The position numbers and the translations under genes are program-made. DNA of 64,000 nucleotides from Henckelia pumila. Its lineage: Eukaryota > Streptophyta > Magnoliopsida > Lamiales > Gesneriaceae. Of this stretch, positions 45,928 to 57,900 are shown piece after piece. The DNA lies in the NCBI RefSeq assembly GCF_033568475.1, contig NC_133121.1, forward strand, positions 50,753,905 through 50,817,904. The letters are read 5' to 3'. Below the pieces are notes generated by a model. The model searched no databases, was not told the DNA's origin, and saw nothing but the letters and a program-made list of their open reading frames with translations. Position 1 is the stretch's first letter. Every line of letters begins with the position of its first letter.

Positions 45928-48900
45928 ATGGTTGGATCTGTGATAGGGAATTCTTGCTTTGTGCATTCTCCCCTCTGCCATTTCCTCGTCTCCGAGTCCT
46001 CTCGGCTCCCATTTTATTACCCAAGAAATGCGGTGTGTCGGAGAAAGAATAAAGCCACCATGGCATGTCTGCAGGAAAATTCAAAAAACGGCAATATTTG
46101 TAATTGTACGAGGAGAGCGATTCTGTTCGTGGGTTTTGGTTTAGTTCAGTTTCTTGGGACGAGGGCTGATGCTGTTGATGGCTACGTTGTAGGTCAGCTG
46201 GCATTTGTTTTGTGGTTGTATTGTTACAATTTGGTGCTTGGTGAAGTTATTCTGTTCTTGTTTACTTAACGGGAGAAGGAATGTTTTATGCATTCCTGGT
46301 TTGCTATCAGGATGGAACCGGCGAGGGCGGGCAAGGAATCGACTCTCGATTGAAAGTAACATCAACTTTTACTTGCTCGTTTATTTCTAATTCTACCTTC
46401 CACCTTATACATTGTGACATTGTTAATAATCGTAAATCAAGATTGATATTTTCAACAACGGAAGTTGATTTCTTGGAAGGTGCCCATTAGTTTTGTTATG
46501 GTTAGTCACTGAAGATGGTAACAGAATCTCCTTTTAAAAAAATAGCACAATCAGTACTTGTGTAGCAATGATTTAGTGTTTCATATGGCCTGCCTGCCTG
46601 CCTGCCTGCCTGCATTTTTTGTTTCCATTTTTGTAGGTCATCGACAGTGCGCGTCTTTATTTAAAGTTACATTAGTAACTACGATGTGTTTCAATTAAAG
46701 GTGAGGTTCGGTATAAACGATTGGAAATGATTTAAAAATAGGTTTCTAACTTCTATCAGTCGACGAAATTTAAACTTGTTCAGATCAAAAGAACTTGCAT
46801 AGTTTAGTTGAAGATATGGAATATGTACTCCCTCGTAGTCCAAGTCTTGAAACATAACTTTAATCTCAAATGTGCTGAAGGATGGAAACAACTAAGAAAA
46901 AGGAGACAAGGGTGGGGTGTGTAGGACTTCATCTAGAGTCGATCAGTGGCAAGGGGACGGGACTAGAAGCGGCGTGCTGCCTCCCAACAGTTTTAAATTT
47001 TCAGTGCCCCCTCTCCCCCTTGGAGAAGAAGTCCTGGCTCCATTTCTTGTGCTAGAAACAGATTGTGTTGTTCGAACCAGAAAAGGAAGAGACTAAAGTG
47101 GTGATGGGTGAGCTAAGTACAACATTATGCGACCAGTATGGCTTCCCATTTGAAAGGCGTGTTGTTCCCAACAGTGTTGTCCCCAACACAGTGGACGAAG
47201 AGTTTGGCATCCATCGCTCTGATATAGAAGCCGGTTATTAAATATTGGAGTCCAATTAGTTTTCCAGTTACTGGGCTGGTTAAGGAATGGCCAAGCAGAG
47301 CCCAACCCACTCTCTGCAAAAGTTCAGAAGAAGAAATATGTTTGTGGGATTCATGGAACCTTGATATATAACCAGGGTTTCAGGGCTGCTAAGATATGCA
47401 AGCCCTTTCTCGGCATCAAAACTCACCTTCATTCGGAACATCCAAGATAATGGTGGAAAGTAAGATGCCATCCCAAAATGATGAATTTCCTTGTTTTTGA
47501 AAGCTTAAAAATTGTTAATTGGGCCTAGGGCTTCTTTCACCCCTTTCTCTTCATGGGTCCCATGAATAAAAATAATCCATGCCTGGTTCATCAGCCGAAG
47601 CCCACCTTCATTTTGTCCAATACTCAGCGCTGCTGCATCGTGAAGCCCTAACATCAACGGCTTCCTCACAGAAGCGACAAACTCTACCGCCCTCTCCCCC
47701 TGTAGCTTCACAGCAACCAATCCACTAGGTTTCTCTGTCTTCCTTTCATTGTGGGGTCCTAATAATTCCATGGCGCCATTTTCCGAGTAATTTCCACCCC
47801 TAGATGTTTGTTCAATCTAGTCTCTCTCTTTCTAATTGTCAAGAAGTATGAACACACTATTGATCTTTCCTTAACCTCTTTTTCCCCGGAAGTTCTTAAT
47901 ACTTGTATTAAATATGGGCTACGCTTCTCGCCACAATTCTGAATAACCTTCTCAACCAATTTCTTTGCATTTGGAACCTCCTCTTTGTCGCTTTTCACGG
48001 CAACCATAAAAGGAGTAAGGAATGCTAAATTTATGTCCTCACTTTCGTCCAAAACCTGAGTCATTACTGTCTCCATAGATTCAAAAATAATTTCTAATTG
48101 ATCAACCCTCATAGCACTGAGAAAGTGCTGGAACATTTCAATAACAAGCTAGTCACATTCCAAATCCAGCAAGATAACATAGTATCTGACCTTAGCCATC
48201 ATCTCGGGAATAGAAGCCCTCTGATTATAAGATATGCTAATCGTGTCAGATAAATCCTCAAAAGAAGATATGATCAAATGAAAAAACTCTTTCATTTTGT
48301 TATCATCATATGGATCATCAGGTGCATTGATTCTAACAATCTTACTGATGCAAGAAGCAACTCCAACATTGACATCAACATCAGAATGGTTCATAAATTT
48401 TTGTTCTATCAATATCTCCATTAGCGGTGAGAGAGTGACTGCTCCACTCTAGACAGGAGTTCCTCAGTCCGATCTAGGCAACATAGTAGCTTATCTCCTT
48501 GAGTAGGTTAGAACATATTTTCTTTGGGATACATAGATTCTCTTTCTTGATCTAGCATCTTCTATCCCTAGAAAATATCTCAAGGGTTCAAAATCTTTTA
48601 TCTCAAATTCCAACGCGAGACAATCTTTTAAACGGATTATTTCCTCTTCGTCATCTCCTGTGAAATTATGTCATCGACATATATGTTTAAGATTGCCATC
48701 TTGCCTTCTCTGGTATGGTTTACTGATTTCGAAAATTTCTCAAACCAAACCTGTGGTGACTATTTCAATCCATACAAAAACTTCTTTAATTTGCATATTT
48801 TTCCACCAAATTGTTTTTCGAAGCCTGGTGGAGCATCCATGAACACTTCCTCCTCCAATTCTCCATTTAGGAAGACATTTTTTTATATCCATCCGATATA

Positions 48901-51900
48901 GGGGCCAGTTAAGATTTGCCGCCAAAGAGGAAAATATTCTGACAGTGTTCATTTTTGCGATTGGTGCAAAGGTCTCTTGGTAGTCAATCCCATATGTCTG
49001 TGTAAAATCCTTAGCGACGAGTCTTGCTTTATAACGTTCCAACGATCCATTTGAATTAAGTTTCACAGTAAATACCCATTTGCATCCCACTGATTGTTTT
49101 CCGTCAGGCAGGTGCATTATTTCCGATGTTTCAGTTTTGTTAAGTGCATTCATCTCCTCAAGGACAGCTTTCCTCCATTCTGGAACACTTAAACCTCCTG
49201 TATAGTCTTAGGAACATCCACACTTTGGAACTGAGATATAAAACTCGAATAGGGTATAGATAAATTTTCCAAGACGTGTGATTTGAGATTGTGTGTTGAG
49301 TACAAGTTCTAACACCTTTCCAAAGTGCAATGGGAAGTTACAACGGCATAGAGGAGTCTAGTACGTTAGAGGTGGATTTGGGTACATTATCTGAATTTGG
49401 GTTCGAATGAATCTGGATTTAAGGTTCTGTCCTTGGTTTAGACACTTGGTCGTGTGGAGTTGTGAAGTCTTGCTTACTTTGGAGCCTTCAACTTATCATC
49501 ATCAACTCTTGTTCTAGTATCAGAATTATGCTCTAACACTACACGAGGTGTATCTATAACCAACAATTCAGTTCTGTGTACATTCTCTAAGTTTAAATCA
49601 AATATCGAGTCCAACTTACTCTCCCCCCAAAAAGGAGTTGTAAAAAAAATTTAGATTAAAAAAATGTGACATCAATAGAAACAAAAAATGTTTTTGTTCA
49701 AGGTTAAAAACATTTATACCCTTTCTGGGTTGGAGAACATATATCCTAGAAACACACATTTTACAACACGAGGGTCTAGTTTATCACGAGTACGATGATG
49801 TACATGAACAAAAGCCACACAACCAAACACTTTGAGAGGTAAATCAGAATATAAGCGAGACATGAGAAAGGAATTTTTGAAAACAAATAAAGGTGAATCA
49901 AAGTTCAGCACTCTTGAGGGCATTCTATTAATTAAATATGTAGCAGTGAGAATAGTTTTCCCATAGTATTTAGCATTAATGGTAAACATGAGTGACCTAG
50001 CTACTTTTAGAAGGTGTCTACCCTTCATTTTTTCCACATCATTTTGTTGTGGGGTTTGAGTGCAAGAACTATAATAAATTATACCCTTTTGTTGAAAAAT
50101 TGAGCCAAAATTTTATTGAAATATTTTTTCCCATTATCACATCTGAACACTTGAATTTTTTCATAAAATTGTGTTTCAACCATTGCATAGAAAACTTTTG
50201 AAAATTTGTTCAACTTTTGATTTATCAACAAGTAAACCAAACTCAAACGTTTGTGATCATCTATAAAGGTGATAGACCATCGTTATTTTGAAGAAGTTGC
50301 TGTTTTAAATGGTCCCCAGACTTTGGAAACAAAGCTTCAAATGATGAAAATTCGGGTGTCCTAATCTACGGTGCCAGAGCATTATCGCATCGCTACTAGA
50401 ACTAGAGTTTGGCATGATACTAGATTGTTAGGCTTGTCCACACGAGAGACTTTTTTCCTCAAAGTAGTAAAGGCCTCCAAGGTCCTTAGCACTGCCAATC
50501 TCCGCCCCCGAGTCCAGATCCTGAAATACACAAAAATTTGAGGACAACTTAGCACAACACTTTAAATCATGAATTAATTTGCAAACAGAAAGCAAATCAC
50601 AAGAAAGATTAGGGACGTGCAAAACATTTTGAAGAGTCAAATTTTTTGAGATGACAATAGACCCTTTTCCCAGCAATAGCAGATAAAGAACTATATGCTT
50701 TTTTAATTTTCGGATTTCCTGCACTTGGGATATAGGATTGAAACAATCTGGAGGATCCCGTCATGTGACTAGAAGCACCTGAATCTATTATCCAAGGACA
50801 TATGGATAGGGTGGAAACATTAAAACAATAGATTGCAACTCAGTACCTTTATGTTCTTTGGAACAAGATGCTGGTGTAGATTGTGAAAAAGAAGTGAATT
50901 GAAAAAACTTATATAGTTGCTCTAATTGTTCCTTACTGAAAGAGGCAGCCCCCGAATATTTTTCAGCATTTTGGTTCCTCCTGTCCAGATTGATAAGCCC
51001 TTGAACGCCCACTGTCTTCTTGTTTGAAAGACTTTGGTTTCCAGTTAGGTGGTTTGTCATGTAAGTCCCAACATGTTTCTGCAGTATGCCAGGTCTGAAG
51101 TTTCTGAAACTAATGATATCTTCTCGCTCAACATGATTTTCCTTCAGCCGTCTTGTAATAAACTCAAATCCTTATTTTAATAAAGTACAATTCAAGACAT
51201 GATTAAAGAGTTATTATAAGCTTTGTTTAATGAATCGATTAATTGTGGATCAGCATGTTGGGATCCACCGACCATTCTAATTCAGATTATCTTATCCCAA
51301 GTAATCCAACTAGACGAATGAGATTGTGCCACGTGTTAGATAAGATAAAGTTCGGATATTCTGAACTAGTCCGGATACAACCTATAAATAGGAGTCGATT
51401 TCATTGGTTTCCTTCACCGATTTCCCTCAGCTTCTCCCTCGAGTTCTAGCCATATACCTTAGTTTTCTAGTGACAGTTCAGTGTTGGGAAAGCTTCGAAG
51501 TTAGTGTCTTCTTGAGGAGGAGTCACCATCAGATCGAGACATCATCAGCGGGCTGACGACGGACGCAGGTATAACCCTAAAACCTTCAGTAGTGAGTTAA
51601 GAAGCATATTTAGTAATTTTGTATTTGGTATGATAGTAATTTCAGTATGTTGGTATTGTTTAGGTTCAGACGAGTTGACTTTTGTCAGATTGTTTAGTGA
51701 AATACGTGATGTACTGACTGAGATATCCAAGCGTAATATACACACTTATATGTTGCAATCTTATCTGTTGCATTATACCTGATTTACTGTTTCGGCATAT
51801 TATGCATGACATATCACGTTGGACCTGATATCTTTGAGATATACCTCATTTGTTTGGGCCGCTCAGCCCTTTTCTGTATTGTGAATGGTTGGGTATCGAG

Positions 51901-54900
51901 GGCTACAGTGTCCGACGGGACCCCTGGGCTCTGATGACCCTGGACATTGTAGGTCCACGTCTTGTTGATGAGTCTGAGAGCCAAACCATGCCTAGGACAG
52001 ATCAGAGACTACATATGCAGGCACCTCTAGACTGAGCAAGAGATTCTAGACTTAATCGTTGATATCCGAGCATATTGCATTTGCATGCATCATATCGGTT
52101 TGTATACTCGTACATTCTCGTATTGAGCGATTTTCGCCCACGTCCTCATTTTCATCTTGGATACCCTATTCCACGAGGCATGTCTTAGGTTGGACGGATC
52201 GGATGGCCAGGCGATGGCTAAAGAGGTTAAGTTCTCTACGGCGAAGTATTCTCATTTTCTGAATGTATTGAACCCAGAAATTTTTTATCGAGTTTCTGAT
52301 TGTAACGATCCGACCTCCTATGAAGGGTTGGTCAACCGTTGTCGTGAAGCCGAGATCGGTATTGCTAGGAGGAAAGCTATACAAGCTAGTAAGAGTTCTA
52401 GTTCGTTGGGACCAAGAGACCAGTCTTAGAAGTCTGCATCTTCTTCTCTTCATATTCATGAGGAGTGTACAGTTTTGGTCGGAAAAAACAACAGTGTGGC
52501 CATTGCGGAGGCAATCACCAGACAGAGAAATGTCGCAGGGTGATAGGTGCTTGTTTCCTTTGTGGTGGTTTTGGTCACATGAAAAAGAATTGCCCTAACT
52601 TGGAGGATCAGAGTGGAGCCGCGGAGGCTCAATGGCAGGGTCTTGAAGTGGAAAGCCATCGGAGGCCACTGTGAAGCAGAAAAGTTTTCTTGCTCAGAGT
52701 TCCCGTCGTGGAGGGACATCACAAGGATTTCAGCAACGCACACAAGTCCAGTGGCAAGTGTTTGCCTTAAACCAAGAGCAAACTATTGAGGAAAACGAGG
52801 GAGTCATTGCAGGTAATTTCCTTTTATGATGTGGTATTCCTGCATATGTATTGATTGACACTGGGGCATCACATTTATTCATAGCATCAAGATTTGTTAA
52901 GAAGTATAAACTACCCTACGTGTCATTAGATGTTTTGATGTCAGTGTCTACACCTATGGAACAAGAGGTTTTAGCCAAGCGATTAGTAGTACGCTGTTTA
53001 TAGAGTTTGAAGGAAAATACTTGTCTGCCAATTTGATGATATTGGCCATGGAAGATTCCGATTATATTATGGGAATCGACCTACTGACCAAGTATAGAGT
53101 GACTTTAGATTGTTATCATCGTCTCGTTCAGTTTCGTTCAAAAGGAGACGAGAATTGATTCTTCTACGTTGAGGGAGCTCGACCTCCAATGCCAGTCGTG
53201 TCTACTTTAAATGCACATCAGGCTTTGGCTGAAGGAGGGGAAGGATATCTCATCTATGCTGTAGACGTATTGAAGGATGTAATCGACATGAAGAACATTC
53301 AGGTTGTCGATGAATTTCCTGATGTTTTTCCCGATGAAATTCCTGGATTTCCTCCAGAGAGGGAATTGGAATTTGAGATAGAATTGGCACCTAGAATTGC
53401 ACCCATCTCCATTGCGCCTTCTAGGTTGGTACCATCAGAGATGAAAGAATTAAAGCAACAGTTACAAGATCTTCTTGACAAGGGGTACAATAGACCTAGT
53501 GCAACAGTTACAAGATCTTCTTGACAAGGGGTACAATAGAGCTAGTGAGTGTGTCTCTTTGGGAAACACCAGTGTTGTTAAGGACGGGTCTATGCGGCTT
53601 TGCATAGATTATCGGCAGTTGATCCGAGTAACAGTCAAAAATAAATATCCATTACCATGGATGGATGACTCGTTTGATCAACTGCAAGGAACTTCAGTGT
53701 ACTCGAAGATTGATTTACGTTTTGGATATCATCAGCTTCGAGTTCACCAACGTGATATCCCTGAGACTGCAGGTATAACCCTAAAACCTTCAGTAGCGAG
53801 TTAAGAAGCATGTTTAGTAATTCTGGATCTGGTGTTATAGTAATTTCAGTATGTTGGTTTTGTTTAGGTTCAGACGAGTAAACTTTTGTCAAATTTTTTA
53901 GTGAGGTACATGATGTACTGACTGAGATATCTAAGCGTAGTATACACACTTATATGCTGCATTCTTATATGTTGCATCATCCCTGATTTACTGCTTTAGC
54001 ATATTATGCATGACATCATGTTGGACCTGATATCTTTGAAATATACCTCGTTTGTTAGGGCCGCTCAGCACTGTTATGTATTGTGGACAGTTGGGTATGA
54101 GAGCTACAGTGTCCAACGGGACCCGCGGGCTCTGATGACCCTGGACATTGTAAGTCCACGTTTTGTTGATGAGTATGGGAGCCAAAACATGCCTATGGCA
54201 GATTAGAGACTACACACTCAGACGTCTCTAGACTGAGCATGAGATTCTAAACTTGATCCTTGTTATTTGAGCATATTGCATTTGCATGCATCGTATCGGT
54301 TTGTATACTCATGCATTCTCGTATTGGCGATTTTCGTTCACGTCCTTGTTTTCATCTTGGACACCCATTCCACGGGGCAGGTCTTAGGTTGGACGGATCA
54401 GACGGGTAGGGTAGCGGCAAGAGCAGTTGAGTTTTCGGTGGTGATCCGGTTGAAGTTTATTTGGTTTCTTGTATTCTCATGCAGGATTGTGATTACTGTT
54501 ATGGTTATATTAATGTTTAAGACTGGATTATCGTTTGTTTTTGTTTGGCGTTGTAAAAGTACTTAAGTTGTTTCCGCTGTTTATTTGATGTTGTTTAGTT
54601 TAATTATGAATGCTTATTAGTCTGTTTAGTAGTAGCTCCCATTTATCATTATAGCATAGATCCAGTTCCTGCCACAATCCTTTCTTTTCATTATAGTGTT
54701 CGATGACAATTTTTCCTCCTTGTCTAGACTGCCATAGTCTAGTCTTCAAGCCAAATATCTGGGATGAATTCTCCAAATCAGAGTAAGTCTCCCGAACAGC
54801 CTCCCAAACCTCTTTTGTGGTGGGTAGAAATAAATACGTCCTTCCAGTTGAAGGTTCCATTGAGTTAACGCGATTACCATGGAGTTTTCAGATTTCTAGC

Positions 54901-57900
54901 CCGTCCACTTTGGACCGTCTTGGGCAGGCTCTGTGATTTCTCCCGTCAGGTAACATAGACGCCCTTTTCCGTCAATGACAAGTTTGATTGACTGAGCCCA
55001 CTCCAAATAATTTTTGCCATTCAACTTATGGATGATCAATTGAATGGAGCCTTTGAACCCAGTAAAATTCATAGGATATATGTTCGGTGCTTTAGCACCT
55101 ATCGGGACATTTTAATCTGGTCTTCGTTGGTTTTACATGCTAGCCTCTTTTTCGTGTCAAACATGTAGCGGTTATACAGAGACTAGTCTCTGATAGAATG
55201 AAGATGAACAAGAACGATAGAGCCAGCCATATGTGTGGTAAAAACATATTCTTTTCTGAATGAATAATCAAAATACAACCCTACAACATATATACGAACT
55301 TATTTCTATATTATATTCACAGTCTAACCTTAATTAATAGACAAACCGTAAGGAATAAATATCAATGAACTATTTTGATACTAACTAAATTTTTTTCTTT
55401 CCTCTTTCTACAATACTTTATAATGTTCACTTGCATGTAAATCAGATACGGGGAATAATTAATGTAAGGCGGCGTACACATGCACATTGATTGAATATTA
55501 GGTATCAAATGACCAACTAAATGAAATACGTAGGATTTTCATGCACCAAGGTTTTGAACCTTTCACTCTCACTCTAATACAATGTTGATAACCACTTTTC
55601 TCCAAAAACACAAACTCGTGGGAGGTGGTTGAAACAATAGCTTTACTTTCACAAAATATGTTCTCTCTCCAACCATGTTCTGTGAACTTGCTATTCATGC
55701 TGAATTATATAGACCTAAACTTTTCCGCACAATTAAAGAATTGTTTGAAGAAGTACCAAGTGAATTATATTCTTCCTGTGTTTATAAGATAGTTGAATGC
55801 TATTCAATTCATTTAGCTGGCATTTCCAAGGCTGTGGGAAGCTATATTTTAGATGATGGATGAATCAGTGACTTACGGTTTTTGAATTTTGGCAATTGCT
55901 ATTATGTGTATAACTTGACTACTTGAAAGCAAATTCATACCAATCTTGCCAAATATCGATATTTTTTTACGGTAAACTACTGCTAACAACTATCTTCCTG
56001 GGTTTTTTTGCGTTTCAGAAAATACTGATACGAGAACACAAGAAAATACTGAACCGAGAATGCAAGAAAATACCGAGTCGGAAACACAAGAAAGCACTGA
56101 ATTGGAAACACAATACAGGATTCAAAATGCAGAGGTCTGCATCTCTGCTTTATTTAGCATGGTGTAGAAACATTATTTAGCTACTGGTTTTCGGTTGTAA
56201 GGTTGATAGTTTGTATATAATTTTCCAGCATTTGCCTAAAGATTAAGTTTCTTGTGCCCAGCAAACAGTTACGGAAACTCCATCCCCATCCACATCCACA
56301 TCCTCAAACCCGACCTTTTCAGTTATAAATTCAATTGGGGTATTGTCGTCTGGTGTTCTTGCTGCTCTCTATTCATCAACAATGAAGGAAAAGGCCACTT
56401 CTGATGCAACCATAGAATCGGTAAGCCATTTTAACGGAGTTTATATTATCTTTGTTATATTTGTGAAGTTGTCATCAACAAGTAGCCTTGAAACCACTGA
56501 TCATATGTAATAAGAAAAAAACTTCTTTATTATTCTTTGATTTGATTGCATTTGATATCGATATGCCTTCTTCTCTGGTGTTGGAATGGATTATTTTTTA
56601 TTTCTTTGTTGTATTTGTGAAATCGGCATCGACATGTAGCCTTGAAACCACTGATCAAGATGTTATATAAACTCATCTACTTCTCTTTTATTTGATTGCA
56701 TTTGATGTCAATATGTCTTCTTGTCTGGTGCAAACTGAGTAGAAACTCGAGTTCGACCTTCGTGATATTTTGTTCAAGAACTTATTAGTTGATTATCATT
56801 CAAGTTTTTACTATTAGAGCAAAATGAAACAATCATAAATCAATTTTTTTTGCACGGAGTTCTCTAATGTTTGTTTTCGTGAATAGAAATAAATAATGTA
56901 ATAACACAATTTATAATTTTATGATATAAAGAATTATTTATACACAAGCTCAGGTCAAGCTCAATAAAATTTTTCTACTTGAGCTTGAGGTTCTACCAGA
57001 AAATTTTGCTATACATGGCTTGAGCTTTGCTCTTTAACCCCCTGTTCTCTGTGTAAAATTCAGGAATTAGGATTTTTTTGGAGTTTGTTGGTTTTCTTTC
57101 TAAATTATTATTTACTTCTTGTTTTATTGGGCGCTCAGGTGAAAACTAAACTGAAGGAAAAGGAAGCTGCGATCACTTCTCTGGAAAAAAAATTTGAGTC
57201 TAAAATGCTAAAAAATGAAGAAGCTCGGAATAAGGACTTTGCAAGAGCAAATGAGATGCAACAATCTTTGATCAATCGATTGAACACTGCAAATGGTACG
57301 TTAACAAACCTGGGAAAGGAGGTGCAAAATGAGAAAAGATTAAACCAAAATCTAGGTATACAGATTGAGAATCTGGAAAGAAACCTCAGTAAGTCTCAAA
57401 ACGAGAAAAGGGAACTGCAAATACAGCTGCAGGAGAAGCTAGATTCTATAGCCTCCTTGCAAGAAAAGATCAAAATGCTTTCTTCAGAGATCACGGTCAA
57501 GGAAGATGATCTTCAAAATCTCAACGCAAAAGTTGCTGAAAAGGAGCAAGAATCTCATGAACTGAGATCTGCATACCAGAAATCCCGAGATGAACTGACA
57601 CGGTTGGATTCCAAATTCCAAGAACTGAAAGTTACAGTATCGAAGAATGAAATGGAGTTGGAAAGGAAGAATTCGACATTGAAGAATTTGAATGAACAAT
57701 TAACTTCTTTAATTACTGAGAGAGATGAATCGAGCAAAGAGCTTGATGAAATTTTAAAGGAGTTTGATGAGTTTAAATTTTCTGCAGAAAAGAAGATGGC
57801 TTTTCATGAGGAGCAATTGGGTGAAAGGGAAAAGCAGTTTCACGAGATTGAGGAACGACTTATCGTCGCATTGGATGAAGTGAAAAAAGATGGGGTCTTG

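Larger units (their letters stand above)
51180..54600 (+). mobile_element. Ty3/Gypsy fragment nested in the Copia element
   Basis: LTR1 (about 51180-52235, with TATAAATA at 51383-51390) and LTR2 (53765-54600, lacking U3) are similar from AGGTATAACCCTAAAACCTT onward. Between them is a shortened gag-RT region. The Copia gag resumes at 54600 and its continuation is at 51150, so the Gypsy interrupts it. LTR2 begins within the RT reading frame, showing a deletion of the rest of pol. Confidence 0.7.
46193..56018 (+). other. Giant intron 1 of MFP1 (9826 bp)
   Basis: Donor GTA G|GTCAGC and acceptor CGTTTCAG|AAAATACT join exons 1 and 2 in phase 1 to read YVVENTDT. The intron contains a CCTG repeat, unrecognised minus-strand frames, a PDS5 fragment, a Copia element and a nested Gypsy. 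Non-TE parts are about 46193-47100 and 55200-56018. Confidence 0.75.
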
